Assembly: GCF_028682395.1 (NCBI RefSeq)
Contig: NZ_JANHLC010000004.1
Coordinates: 496,001 to 560,000, forward strand
From: Pseudomonas putida
GTDB lineage: Bacteria; Pseudomonadota; Gammaproteobacteria; Pseudomonadales; Pseudomonadaceae
DNA: 64,000 nucleotides
Direction: 5' to 3'
Shown in pieces: positions 18,577 to 27,419 of the stretch. The notes beneath the pieces were generated by a model that searched no databases, was not told the origin of the DNA, and worked only from the letters and a program-made list of their open reading frames with translations. Numbering within the stretch: position 1 is the first letter of the stretch; every line of letters begins with the position of its first letter. Position numbers and translations under genes: made by a program.

Positions 18577-20019
18577 TTAGATACCCAGGCAGAGATATTT
18601 GATTTCCAGGTAGTCTTCGATGCCGTACTTGGAGCCTTCACGGCCCAGGCCAGAGGCCTTGATGCCGCCAAACGGCGCGACTTCGTTGGAGATCAGCCCG
18701 GTGTTGACGCCGACCATACCGTATTCCAGGGCCTCGGCCACACGGAAGACACGGCCCAGGTCGCGGGCATAGAAGTACGAAGCCAGACCGAACTCGGTGT
18801 CGTTGGACATCGCGATCACATCGGCTTCGTCCTTGAAGCGGAACAGCGGCGCCAACGGGCCGAAAGTTTCTTCCTTGGCCACGGCCGCATTGTTCGGCAC
18901 GTTGGTCAGGATGGTCGGCTCGAAGAAGTTACCTTCGATGGTCTTGCCGCCCGCCAGCACCGTCGCGCCTTTGCTCACGGCATCGGCGATATGTTCCTTG
19001 ACCTTGGCCACGGCTTTTTCGTCGATCAGCGGGCCGGTGGTGGTGCCCTCTTCCAGACCGTTGCCGATCTTGAGCTTGGCCACGGCCACTTTCAGCTTCT
19101 CGGCAAATGCGTCGTAGACCGAATCCTGGACATACAGGCGGTTGGCACAGACGCAGGTCTGGCCGTTGTTGCGGTATTTGGAAATGATCGCGCCTTCGAC
19201 GGCCTTATCCAGGTCCGCGTCGTCGAACACGATAAACGGCGCGTTGCCACCCAGTTCCAGGGACACTTTCTTGATGTCCTTGGCGCATTCAGCCATCAAC
19301 TGGCGACCGATTTCGGTCGAGCCGGTGAAGGACAGCTTGCGCACGATCGGGTTGCTGGTCAGCTCGCCACCGATGTCGCCAGCACTGCCGGTAACAACGC
19401 TCAGCACGCCTTTTGGAATACCGGCGCGGTGCGCCAGCTCGACCAGGGCCAAAGCGGAGAACGGGGTTTGCGATGCCGGCTTGATGACCATGGTGCAACC
19501 GGCGGCCAGGGCCGGGCCGGCTTTACGGGTGATCATCGCGGCCGGGAAGTTCCACGGGGTGATGGCGGCGGTCACGCCGATCGGCTGTTTGATCACGATC
19601 AGACGCTTGTCCGGCTGATGGCCCGGGATCACGTCGCCATAGATGCGCTTGGCCTCTTCGGCGAACCACTCGATAAAGGAAGCGGCGTAAACGATTTCAC
19701 CCTTGGCTTCGGCCAGCGGCTTGCCCTGTTCCAGGGTCATCAGACGGCCGAGGTCGTCCTGGTTCTCGATCAACAGTTCGAACCAGCGGCGCAGCTTATT
19801 GGCACGCTCCTTGGCGGTCAGTGCACGCCAGGCCGGCAGCGCCTTGTCGGCGGCTTCGATGGCACGGCGGGTTTCGGCAGCGCCCATTTTCGGCACGGTG
19901 CCCAGAATCTCGCCCGTAGCCGGGTTGTTGACCTTGATCGTCTGACCACCGTCCGCATCAACCCAAGCCCCATCGATAAAGGCTTGTTGGCGGAACAACT
20001 GGGCGTCTTTAAGCTGCAT
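18577..20019 (-). CDS. gabD: Succinate-semialdehyde dehydrogenase (NADP+)
   Basis: 480 residues from MQLKDAQLFR (20019); the open frame continues 36 codons upstream but that part is not family-like. Catalytic E256 (LELGGNAP) and C289 (NNGQTCVCANR), with the substrate-binding TPWNFP motif. It oxidises succinic semialdehyde to succinate. The CVCANR context, with a second cysteine two residues after the nucleophile, is typical of GabD. First gene of the gabDT unit. Confidence 0.96.
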   Translation of the reverse strand: MQLKDAQLFRQQAFIDGAWVDADGGQTIKVNNPATGEILGTVPKMGAAETRRAIEAADKALPAWRALTAKERANKLRRWFELLIENQDDLGRLMTLEQGKPLAEAKGEIVYAASFIEWFAEEAKRIYGDVIPGHQPDKRLIVIKQPIGVTAAITPWNFPAAMITRKAGPALAAGCTMVIKPASQTPFSALALVELAHRAGIPKGVLSVVTGSAGDIGGELTSNPIVRKLSFTGSTEIGRQLMAECAKDIKKVSLELGGNAPFIVFDDADLDKAVEGAIISKYRNNGQTCVCANRLYVQDSVYDAFAEKLKVAVAKLKIGNGLEEGTTTGPLIDEKAVAKVKEHIADAVSKGATVLAGGKTIEGNFFEPTILTNVPNNAAVAKEETFGPLAPLFRFKDEADVIAMSNDTEFGLASYFYARDLGRVFRVAEALEYGMVGVNTGLISNEVAPFGGIKASGLGREGSKYGIEDYLEIKYLCLGI

Positions 20020-20173
20020 GTCGGCTTTCCTTAACAGCACCGCGCACGCGCGGAGCGAATTATTGATTATAGAAAGGCGCCTCAAGGGGCTGCCGTCAGG
20101 GAAATCATTCACCGGGCTGAAGCACAATCAGCGCACATAGGGACAAGCGTGCGGTTCAGCACCCAGACAAGAG

Positions 20174-20191
20174 CGTTTGAAATCTCAAACG
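20174..20191. promoter_or_regulatory. Inverted repeat upstream of gabD (candidate operator)
   Basis: CGTTTGA-AATC-TCAAACG: perfect 7-bp arms, 155 bp upstream of the gabD start in the 339-bp gap to tRNA-Arg. No other clear promoter element was recognised in 20020-20358. Confidence 0.45.
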
Positions 20192-20358
20192 AATCCTAGG
20201 ATCAAAGGGGGTAAAGGACAATAGTCTGTTCAAGAAAAAGAACGAAAAGGTCGGTTTACTGCGAAGTTTCTGACAAGCGTTGTTCAAGTTCCACAAACGC
20301 CTGTCCAATCAATAGCATGGACGGCAGGTATGCAGATGAGTATCATGGCGCCCGCGTT

Positions 20359-20435
20359 GCACCAGTAGCTCAGCTGGATAGAGTACTGCCCTCCGAAGGC
20401 AGGGGTCGTGGGTTCGAATCCCGCCTGGTGCACCA
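20359..20435 (+). tRNA. tRNA-Arg (anticodon CCG)
   Basis: A 77-nt cloverleaf with encoded CCA. Acceptor arms GCACCAG (20359-20365) and CTGGTGC (20425-20431) pair fully; the anticodon arm CTGCC/GGCAG encloses loop CTCCGAA with anticodon CCG at 20393-20395; the T-arm carries GGTTCGAATC. It reads the Arg codon CGG. It stands alone at the junction between the gabDT block and the accessory cluster. Confidence 0.97.
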
Positions 20436-20868
20436 TCTTCTTTCCCTTGTATCTCAAGGGCATCGCACTCCTCAGCAAAACCTGCCCCTCTCCTGACAGC
20501 CGCCTGACCGGGCAACGACTTCACCTGAGCGTGCGCCCATGGTTGAAATGGCAGCAGGCCTGTAAGTCCCACCTTCGGGCACAAGCCGCAGACAACCCTT
20601 GCTGACTTGCAAAAAGTGCTCTGACGCCCAAGCCAGGGGCGCTTCTGACGGAACATAATCGACCCGAGTTTTTGAGGTGTTCGCCTCCAGGCTGAGCACA
20701 CCACCTCCCGCTCGCCTGCCGATTAGACGTCCCAAACCCCTAGCGTTTTAACGATTGGCAAACCGTAGCGTTGCCTGGGGCTTTGCCCTCTGCCGCACAA
20801 TCGGTGTGCCGCGTTTTTTGCGTCCGAGCCTTTGCGCACATGCCAGGGCGGCTAAGCCACCCAGCCGA
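20436..20868. other. Intergenic stretch after tRNA-Arg
   Basis: About 430 bp with no supportable gene; the open frames here lack family features and RBSs. No duplicate of the tRNA 3' end and no integrase remnant was seen. The right end holds the promoter region of the LysR gene. Confidence 0.5.
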
Positions 20869-20885
20869 TGATTATTCTATAATCA
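20869..20885. promoter_or_regulatory. Perfect palindrome in the LysR promoter
   Basis: TGATTAT-TCT-ATAATCA, 7-bp arms, 33 bp upstream of the LysR start codon and likely overlapping its promoter. It suits an autoregulatory LysR-type site, which commonly has a T-N11-A palindromic form. Confidence 0.5.
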
Positions 20886-20917
20886 CATTTTGGCATAACC
20901 CAATATGAGCAGATTTA

Positions 20918-21811
20918 ATGAAGATCGATGACATGGATGCCTTCGTATCGGTGGTGCGCTGCCAATCCATCAGCCTGGCCGCCGACGCCCTGCAACTGAC
21001 CCAGCCAGCCATCACCCGGCGCACGCAAAACTTCGAGAAAGACCTCGGCGTAATCCTTCTGGACCGCAACACCAAGCCGCTCAAGCCCACGCCCCTCGGC
21101 ATGCGGGTGTATGAGCAGTGCAAGGCCGTGATACGGGAAATCGATTCACTGCGCGAACTGGTCGGCGCCGCAGGACCGACAGGCGGCGCGCTGCGCCTGG
21201 GGGTGCCGCAGACCATCGGCGATGCCGTACTGCTCCATGCCCTGCAGGACATTCGCGGCGCCTACCCGAACTTGCGTACCCAGGTCGTCAACGGCTGGGG
21301 CAGCCATCTACTGGCCAAAATGGAGAACGGTGAGCTGGACGCAGCGGCCGCGTTGTTCCCGGCCGGCAAGATTTTCCCCGAAGGCATCACCGGCCAATCC
21401 ATCGGTCGGATGCCGCTGCTGGTGGTCGCCGCCCGGGATGCCCAACACAAACGGACTTGCAAGCTTGCCGACTGCTATCGCCAGGGCTGGGTCCTCAACC
21501 CCGACGGCTGCGGTTTCCGTGCTGGCCTGCAACGCGCACTGTCGGAACAGGGCCTGTCGCTGCACATCAATCTGGAAACCTTTGGCACCGAACTGCAACT
21601 TGGCCTGGTGGCCAACGGCATGGGCCTGGGCCTGGTGCCCCAACCGATCCTGGAGAAAAGCCAGCACCGCGAACACCTGGAAGTGATCAGCGTCAGCGAC
21701 TTCAAGCCGATGATCGACCTCTGGCTACTGCACCCGCGCTTTCTCGGCAACCTCCAGGAGCCCGTCGCCTTGTTCGGCCGACTGGTGGCCCAGAACCTCG
21801 GCCAACCTTAG
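20918..21811 (+). CDS. LysR-family transcriptional regulator of the adjacent catabolic cluster
   Basis: 297 residues. The N-terminal HTH spans residues 1-60 (DAFVSVVRCQSISLAADALQLTQPAITRRTQNFEKDLG is its core region), followed by the linker helix and an effector-binding domain from about 92 (GALRLGVPQTIGDAVL) to the LVANGMGLGLVP turn near 235. It is co-directional with and upstream of the aminotransferase/ABC/TonB genes. The palindromes at 20869 and 21868 and the repeats at 29100 are candidate targets. It most likely senses the substrate imported by the cluster; the ligand is unknown. Confidence 0.9.
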   Translation: MKIDDMDAFVSVVRCQSISLAADALQLTQPAITRRTQNFEKDLGVILLDRNTKPLKPTPLGMRVYEQCKAVIREIDSLRELVGAAGPTGGALRLGVPQTIGDAVLLHALQDIRGAYPNLRTQVVNGWGSHLLAKMENGELDAAAALFPAGKIFPEGITGQSIGRMPLLVVAARDAQHKRTCKLADCYRQGWVLNPDGCGFRAGLQRALSEQGLSLHINLETFGTELQLGLVANGMGLGLVPQPILEKSQHREHLEVISVSDFKPMIDLWLLHPRFLGNLQEPVALFGRLVAQNLGQP

Positions 21812-21867
21812 CGTTATCTGCCGGCGGCAGCCGAACGCTCGCCGGCGAGCAGGGATTACATGAAAAA

Positions 21868-21884
21868 TTTGCATATAATGCAAA
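21868..21884. promoter_or_regulatory. Perfect palindrome upstream of the aminotransferase operon
   Basis: TTTGCAT-ATA-ATGCAAA, exact 7-bp arms, in a very A/T-rich patch about 55 bp after the LysR stop and 470 bp before the aminotransferase. It has LysR-box form (T-N11-A) and shares the TGCATA core with the repeats at 29100-29125. Confidence 0.5.
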
Positions 21885-21999
21885 AATAACAATGCAATAA
21901 ATACATAATTAGCTTAGACCTAAAAAGACTTTTACAGCGCATTTATATACGAATAAGTTGGCGCCATAACCGACCCCTCGCCAGGTGGAGGACACCCTA

Positions 22000-22197
22000 A
22001 TGCGGCTCAGCCGTACGATGACGAGGGGCGTTCATGCCGTCACCATCCTGCACCTACACCCCGATCACCCGGACCCACCGGGAAGCCGATGCGTATGGCC
22101 CGACGCGGCAGTCACCCGCCGCCTGCCAGTGGGCAACCCTCGACCCGCCATTGGCAAGCCGCTTGAAACCGCACGGCTCGCCCATCCCTGCAGCTAA
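22000..22197 (+). CDS. Possible small leader ORF (65 aa)
   Basis: An ATG at 22000 is preceded by GGAGG at suitable spacing (about 21986-21990) and opens 65 codons, rich in His, Pro and Arg, inside the otherwise empty 544-bp gap between LysR and the aminotransferase. No family is recognised and there is no signal peptide or membrane segment. It may be a regulatory leader or chance coding in GC-rich DNA; the RBS is the only positive evidence. Confidence 0.2.
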   Translation: MRLSRTMTRGVHAVTILHLHPDHPDPPGSRCVWPDAAVTRRLPVGNPRPAIGKPLETARLAHPCS

Positions 22198-22355
22198 CAC
22201 ACCCAATCCCGGCCGTGGCGAAACCCGGCCACTTGCCCGCCGCCACGGCCAGGCCGGCTTCGTCCCGCCGCACAACATCCACTGCACCGGTCGACGCCTG
22301 AGCCATCCGTTGCCTGCCCACGCCAGGTCCACCCCAACACACCAGGAGCACTCAC

Positions 22356-23744
22356 GTGAGCCAGCCGCACAGCGATAACCAGCGCCGGGACATTGCGCAT
22401 TTCATTCACCCCTATAGCAATCTCGACGCCCATCCCAGTCGTGGCCCAACGGTGATCGTGCGTGGCGAGGGCTGCCACGTCTTCGACGAACACGGCCAGC
22501 GCTACCTTGAGGGCATGTCCGGATTGTGGTGCACCAGCCTGGGCTTCTCCGAGCAGCGTCTGGTCGACGCCGCACATGCCCAATTGCAGGTCCTGCCCTA
22601 CTACCACAGCTTCAACCACCGCAGTCACGTGCCGGGCATCGAACTGGCCGAGAAACTCGCGCAACTGGCCCCCGGACACCTGAATCACGTGCTGTTCGCC
22701 AACTCCGGCTCCGAGGCCAACGACTCGGCGGTGAAGCTGGTGTGGTACTACAACAACCTGCTGGGTCGGCCGCTGAAGAAAAAAATTATCGCCCGCCGCC
22801 AGGGTTACCATGGCATCACCGTCGCCTCCGGCAGCCTGACGGGCCTACCGCCGATCCACGGCGGCTTCGACCTGCCGATTGCCGGCATTCTGCACACCGA
22901 CAGCCCCAGTCATTATCACGCCGGGCTGCCCGGTGAAACGCCACAAGCTTTCAGCGACCGTATTGTTGGCAACCTCGAGGCCCTGATCCTCAGCGAAGGC
23001 CCCGAAACCATCGCCGCCTTTATCGCCGAACCCGTGATCGGCTCCGGCGGGGTGATTCTGCCCCCACCGAACTACTTCCCGCGGGTCCAGGCGCTGCTGC
23101 GCAAGTACGACATTCTGTTTATCGCCGATGAAGTGATTACCGGCTTCGGCCGCACCGGACAGTTGTTCGGCAGCCAGACCTATGACCTGCAACCGGACCT
23201 GATGTCGGTCGCCAAGGGGCTGTCCTCGGCTTATCAACCCATCTCCGCACTATTGGTCAGCGACACCATCGATGACGTGTTACGCCAGGCCAGTCGCAAG
23301 CTGGGCGGTTTTGCCCACGGCACCACCTACGCCGCGCATCCGGTCTGCGCGGCCGTGGCCCTGGAAACCCTGCGCATCTACGAAGAGCGGCGCATCGTCG
23401 AGCACGTGCAGGATGTTTCACCGTACTTTCTGCAGCGCCTGCAAGGCTTCGCCGACCACCCGCTGGTCAGCGACGTACGTGGCGTGGGTCTGCTCGGCGC
23501 ATTGGAGATCGCCGCCGATAAAAACCAGCGCACACCCTTCCCGGCGCAATGGCGCCTGGGCGAGTGGATCCAGCAGTCAGCGCAGGACCATGGCGTCATC
23601 GTGCGCGCCATCGGCAACGCTATCGCTCTGTGCCCGCCGCTGATCATCGACACACCACTGATCGACGAACTCTTCGATGGCGTTGCGCGCAGCCTGGACG
23701 ATGCGCTGCGTCACGTTCGTCAACTCGACGCGCAGCGAGCCTGA
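22356..23744 (+). CDS. Class III PLP-dependent aminotransferase
   Basis: The GTG start at 22356 follows AGGAG (22344-22348). 462 residues. PLP lysine K287 in [14 protein letters not shown], aspartate in [15 protein letters not shown], phosphate loop NSGSEAND, and [11 protein letters not shown]. The overall pattern matches omega-amino-acid:pyruvate or polyamine:pyruvate transaminases (SpuC/beta-alanine group) rather than GabT. It should convert a terminal amine to an aldehyde, which the dehydrogenase at 31890 could then oxidise. First gene of a run of close or overlapping ABC genes (7-bp gap to the next). Confidence 0.9.
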   Translation: MSQPHSDNQRRDIAHFIHPYSNLDAHPSRGPTVIVRGEGCHVFDEHGQRYLEGMSGLWCTSLGFSEQRLVDAAHAQLQVLPYYHSFNHRSHVPGIELAEKLAQLAPGHLNHVLFANSGSEANDSAVKLVWYYNNLLGRPLKKKIIARRQGYHGITVASGSLTGLPPIHGGFDLPIAGILHTDSPSHYHAGLPGETPQAFSDRIVGNLEALILSEGPETIAAFIAEPVIGSGGVILPPPNYFPRVQALLRKYDILFIADEVITGFGRTGQLFGSQTYDLQPDLMSVAKGLSSAYQPISALLVSDTIDDVLRQASRKLGGFAHGTTYAAHPVCAAVALETLRIYEERRIVEHVQDVSPYFLQRLQGFADHPLVSDVRGVGLLGALEIAADKNQRTPFPAQWRLGEWIQQSAQDHGVIVRAIGNAIALCPPLIIDTPLIDELFDGVARSLDDALRHVRQLDAQRA

Positions 23745-23751
23745 GGTCGCC

Positions 23752-24849
23752 ATGCACCAGAATGCCAACGTGCTCGACGACGCCTTGCCCACGCCTGCGC
23801 GCCTTGCCCTGCCGAACTGGACCCGCAGCGCCGCACGTGGCGCGTGGCGGCTGGCGGGGGCGCTGTTGAGTATTGCCGGCACGTTGCTCGGGCTGCTCTT
23901 CGTCACGTTCGCCATCGGCCGCCTGCTGCCCGCCGATCCCGTGCTCAGCGTGATCGGAGACCGCGCCTCGGCGGCGCTGTACGACAAGGTGTTTATTGAA
24001 ATGCGCCTGGACCGGCCGCTGTACGAGCAATTTGCGCTCTATGTGCGCGACATGCTCAGCGGCGATTTCGGCACGTCGCTGGTGACCAGCAACCCGATTG
24101 CCAGCGACATCCTGCGCTTCTTTCCAGCCACCCTGGAACTGGCCACCGTGGGCATGCTCTTCGGCACGCTGCTGGGCATCCCGCTCGGCGTCCTTTGCGC
24201 ACGCCATGAGGGGCGCCTGGTCGATCACCTGGGCCGCGTGGTGTCGTTGCTTGGCCATTCGATCCCGGTGTTCTGGCTCGGGTTGGTCGCCTTGCTGCTG
24301 TTCTACGCCAAGCTCGAATGGGTCGGCGGCCCCGGTCGACTGGATATCGCGTTTCAGTATTCGATCCCCGAAGTCAGCGGCCTGGTGCTGCTCGACTGCC
24401 TGCTGGCCGGCGACAGCGCGGCCTTCGCAAATGCGCTGTCGCACATTGTGCTGCCGGGCGCGCTGCTCGGTCTCGTTGCCCTGGGCTACATCGCCCGCAT
24501 GACCCGTGGTTTCCTCCTCGCACAACTGCACCAGGACTACATCCTGGTGCTGCGCCTGAAAGGCTTTTCGCAATCGCGCATTCTCTGGCGTTACGCGCTG
24601 CCCAACGCCGCCGGGCCGATCCTGGCGGTAACGGTCATGGCCTACGCGTATTTGCTCGAAGGCGCGGTACTCACCGAAACCGTATTTGCCTGGCCCGGCC
24701 TGGGCATGTTCATCACCGAGTCGCTGTTTGCCGCCGACATTCCCGCCGTGCTTGCTGCCACCCTGGTGGTGGGCGTGGTCTATCTCAGCTTCAACATGTG
24801 CAGCGATGCCCTGTTGGTGCTGCTCGACCCACGAGCCCGCACGCAATGA
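23752..24849 (+). CDS. ABC transporter permease, dipeptide/nickel type (DppB-like)
   Basis: The start at MHQNANVLDDAL (23752) gives 365 residues; upstream in-frame codons overlap the aminotransferase. About six transmembrane helices beginning near residue 38. The N-terminal MRLDRPLYEQFALYVRDML and DFGTSL motifs and the EAA loop (VLRLKGFSQSRILWRYALPNA) are typical of DppB/OppB. It forms the channel with the next gene, whose ATG overlaps this stop (ATGA). Confidence 0.9.
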   Translation: MHQNANVLDDALPTPARLALPNWTRSAARGAWRLAGALLSIAGTLLGLLFVTFAIGRLLPADPVLSVIGDRASAALYDKVFIEMRLDRPLYEQFALYVRDMLSGDFGTSLVTSNPIASDILRFFPATLELATVGMLFGTLLGIPLGVLCARHEGRLVDHLGRVVSLLGHSIPVFWLGLVALLLFYAKLEWVGGPGRLDIAFQYSIPEVSGLVLLDCLLAGDSAAFANALSHIVLPGALLGLVALGYIARMTRGFLLAQLHQDYILVLRLKGFSQSRILWRYALPNAAGPILAVTVMAYAYLLEGAVLTETVFAWPGLGMFITESLFAADIPAVLAATLVVGVVYLSFNMCSDALLVLLDPRARTQ

Positions 24850-25751
24850 AAGCCCCAACCCTCACCCATGCCTGGCTCACCAGTGACGAGCCACGCCACC
24901 GCTTGCAGGCGCGCCTGGGCAACGCCTATCGCTTCGCCCGTCGTTACGGGGCCAGCCCGGTGGGCATGCTCGGCCTGCTGATCGTCGGCCTGCTAGCCGG
25001 CCTGGCACTCGTCGCGCCCTGGCTGCCTCTGCAAGATCCGCTGACACAGCAGCTCAGCGAGCGCCTGATGCCGCCCTCGTCCGTGCACTGGTTCGGCACC
25101 GACAGCCTTGGCCGGGACATTTTTGCACGTGCGCTCTGGGGCGCCCGCCCGACCTTGCTGGTGGTGCTCGCCGCACTGGCATTGAGCGCGCCCCTGGGCA
25201 CCCTGATCGGCGCCGCTGCCGGGTTGTTCGGCGGCGTGATCGACCGCGTGTTGATGCGCCTCACCGATATCTTCATGGCCTTCCCCCGGCTGATCCTCGC
25301 CCTCGCCGTGGCCGCCGCCCTGGGCGCGGGCTTGTGGACCGCCGTACTGGCAATCACCCTCACCGGCTGGACGCCCTATGCACGCATCGCCCGCAGCGAA
25401 GCGGCATCACTGCGCCGCGCCGAGTTCATGCAGGCGGCCCGTACACTCGGAGCTTCCCCCTGGCGCCTGCTCTGGCGCCACGCCTTGCCGCTGTGCCTGC
25501 CCTCGATGATCGTGCGGGCGGCGCTGGATGCTCCGGGAATCATTCTGATCGTTGCCGGCCTCGGCTTCCTCGGTCTCGGCCTGCCGCCGCCCCAGGCGGA
25601 ATGGGGGGCGATGGTCGCTGACGGACGCTCCCTGGTCTTCGAAGCCTGGTGGGTCGCAACCTGCCCGGGCCTGCTGATTCTGCTCGCCGGCCTGGGTTTC
25701 AACCTGTGCGGTGACGCCCTGCGCGACCTGATCGGCCCTGCCGCCCGCTAG
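24846..25751 (+). CDS. ABC transporter permease, dipeptide/nickel type (DppC-like)
   Basis: ATG 24846 overlaps the preceding TGA by four bases; 301 residues. The frame is open for another 176 codons upstream, but that translation is out-of-frame reading of the DppB-like gene and not protein-like. It has the OppC N-terminal domain (LPLQDPLTQQLSERLMPPS), the HWFGTDSLGRDIFARALWGAR motif and EAA loop FMQAARTLGASPWRLLWRH, and about six transmembrane helices. Confidence 0.92.
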   Translation: MKAPTLTHAWLTSDEPRHRLQARLGNAYRFARRYGASPVGMLGLLIVGLLAGLALVAPWLPLQDPLTQQLSERLMPPSSVHWFGTDSLGRDIFARALWGARPTLLVVLAALALSAPLGTLIGAAAGLFGGVIDRVLMRLTDIFMAFPRLILALAVAAALGAGLWTAVLAITLTGWTPYARIARSEAASLRRAEFMQAARTLGASPWRLLWRHALPLCLPSMIVRAALDAPGIILIVAGLGFLGLGLPPPQAEWGAMVADGRSLVFEAWWVATCPGLLILLAGLGFNLCGDALRDLIGPAAR

Positions 25752-25759
25752 GAGAACAC

Positions 25760-26605
25760 ATGGACATCCCCCTCACCCAACCGCTACTTGAAGTCGACAA
25801 CCTGTGCGTGGCGTTTAACGGCCCGGCCGGCCCTGTGCAAGCGGTACGCGGCGTGAGCCTGAGCCTGGGTCGCGAGCGCCTGGCCGTGGTCGGCGAGTCC
25901 GGCTCAGGAAAGTCCGTCAGCTTTCGCGCCCTGCTCGGCCTGCTGCCATCGAGCAGCGCGGTCAGCGGCCAGGCCCGCTTCGCCGGCGCCCCACTACTGG
26001 GCCTGGAAGAAAAGCAGTTGGTGGCCCTGCGCGGGCGCCGTATCGGCATGATTGTCCAGGACCCGCGCCAAGGCCTGAACCCGCAGCGCGACGTCGGCGT
26101 ACAATTGCAGGAGATGCTGCGCTGGCACTGGCCACTGTCGCGCGCGCAGGCCCGCAACCGGGCACTGGAACTACTGGCGGACGTGGATATCCGCGAGCCG
26201 CAACGGGTCATGACGCTCTATCCGCACCAGTTGTCCGGCGGCATGGGCCAACGGGTGATGATCGCCATGGTGCTGGCCGGCGAGCCGGACCTGCTGATCG
26301 CCGACGAAGCCACCTCCGCCCTGGACAGTGTGATGCGCGGCACCATTCTCGACCTGATCGACCGCCAGGTACGCCAGCGCAACATGGGCCTGGTGCTGAT
26401 CAGCCATGACCTGGACCTGGTTGCCGGGTTCGCCGATCGGATCCTGGTGATGTACGCCGGCAAAGTGGTCGAGGAACTGGCCGGCGGCGCCATACACACC
26501 GCAAGCCACCCCTACAGCCGCGGCCTGCTGGCCTGCCGCCCGAGCCTGGACAGCATTGGCCAGGACCTACCCACCTTGCAGAGGGATCCCGCATGGGCAG
26601 TGTGA
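25760..26605 (+). CDS. ABC transporter ATP-binding protein (DppD-like)
   Basis: 281 residues: Walker A GESGSGKS, signature LSGGMGQR, Walker B LLIADEATSALD, H-loop ISHDLDLVA. Shorter than typical DppD (about 330) because the C-terminal oligopeptide-transporter extension is reduced to a stub (HTASHPYSRGLLACRPSLDS). It overlaps the next ATPase gene by 13 bp, in another frame. Confidence 0.92.
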   Translation: MDIPLTQPLLEVDNLCVAFNGPAGPVQAVRGVSLSLGRERLAVVGESGSGKSVSFRALLGLLPSSSAVSGQARFAGAPLLGLEEKQLVALRGRRIGMIVQDPRQGLNPQRDVGVQLQEMLRWHWPLSRAQARNRALELLADVDIREPQRVMTLYPHQLSGGMGQRVMIAMVLAGEPDLLIADEATSALDSVMRGTILDLIDRQVRQRNMGLVLISHDLDLVAGFADRILVMYAGKVVEELAGGAIHTASHPYSRGLLACRPSLDSIGQDLPTLQRDPAWAV

Positions 26606-27336
26606 ACGCGGCATTGACGATCACCGACCTGGATATCCGCCATGGCGCACACAGCGTGGTCAAGGGTGTCTCCCTGCGCCTGGGCGAAGGCCATTGCCTG
26701 GGCATCGTCGGCGAATCCGGTTGCGGCAAGAGCAGTATTCTCAAAGCCGTCGCCGGTGTTGACGAGCACTGGAGCGGGCAAATCGACGTGTTCGGCGAGC
26801 CACTCGCCAGGCGCCGCAGCCAGCCTCAGCGACGCGCCCTGCAAATCGTCTTCCAGGACCCGCTGGCTTCGCTGAACCCGGCGCACACCGTGGACGAAAT
26901 CCTCCGCGAGCCCTTGCAGATTCATGGCTTCGACCGCCACGAAGCACGCATTCTCGAAGCCCTGGACAGCGTGGCGCTACCCCGCGCCATTCGCTTCCGT
27001 TTCCCGGCCCAGCTCTCGGGCGGCCAGCGCCAGCGCATCAGCATTGCCCGCGCCCTGCTGGTCGAGCCCCGGGTCCTGCTGCTGGACGAACCCACCTCGG
27101 CGCTGGACGTTTCGGTGCAGGCCGAAGTGCTCAATCTGCTGTCGCGCCTGCGCCGCGAGCGGGGCCTGAGCTACCTGCTGGTCAGCCACGACCTGGCGGT
27201 GGTCGCGCACCTGTGCGAGGAGGTCGCCATCATGCATCGCGGCGCCTTCGTCGAGGTGCTGCAGCGCGAGCAACTGGCCGCAGGTCATGTCAGCCACCCC
27301 TATACGCAATCACTATTGAGCGCTGCAGCGTTCTGA
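26593..27336 (+). CDS. ABC transporter ATP-binding protein (DppF-like)
   Basis: 247 residues: Walker A GESGCGKSS, signature [15 protein letters not shown], Walker B LLLDEPTSALDVSVQAE, H-loop VSHDLAVVAHL, and the short family tail HVSHPYTQSLLSAA. With the DppD-like subunit it forms the ATPase heterodimer. Compact compared with DppF (about 325). The binding-protein gene follows after 83 bp. Confidence 0.92.
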   Translation: MGSVNAALTITDLDIRHGAHSVVKGVSLRLGEGHCLGIVGESGCGKSSILKAVAGVDEHWSGQIDVFGEPLARRRSQPQRRALQIVFQDPLASLNPAHTVDEILREPLQIHGFDRHEARILEALDSVALPRAIRFRFPAQLSGGQRQRISIARALLVEPRVLLLDEPTSALDVSVQAEVLNLLSRLRRERGLSYLLVSHDLAVVAHLCEEVAIMHRGAFVEVLQREQLAAGHVSHPYTQSLLSAAAF

Positions 27337-27419
27337 CCCTTATCCCCCTACGAAGAACTCGCTACAGGATAAAAGCTGCGCGGGATTGACCAAGGCCCCT
27401 GTTCCATCAAGGAGTTCCC

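Noticed and set aside
20359..20435. tRNA-Arg as a proven island attachment site
   Set aside because: No second copy of the tRNA 3' end, no integrase and no direct repeats flanking the accessory block were found.
22000..22340. Riboswitch (guanidine or similar) before the aminotransferase
   Set aside because: Looked for ACGR-loop hairpin pairs and other known cores; pairing was not convincing.
24318..24845. An N-terminal extension making the DppC-like permease 477 residues
   Set aside because: The extra part is the DppB-like gene read in another frame; the ATGA overlap at 24846 gives the normal family length.
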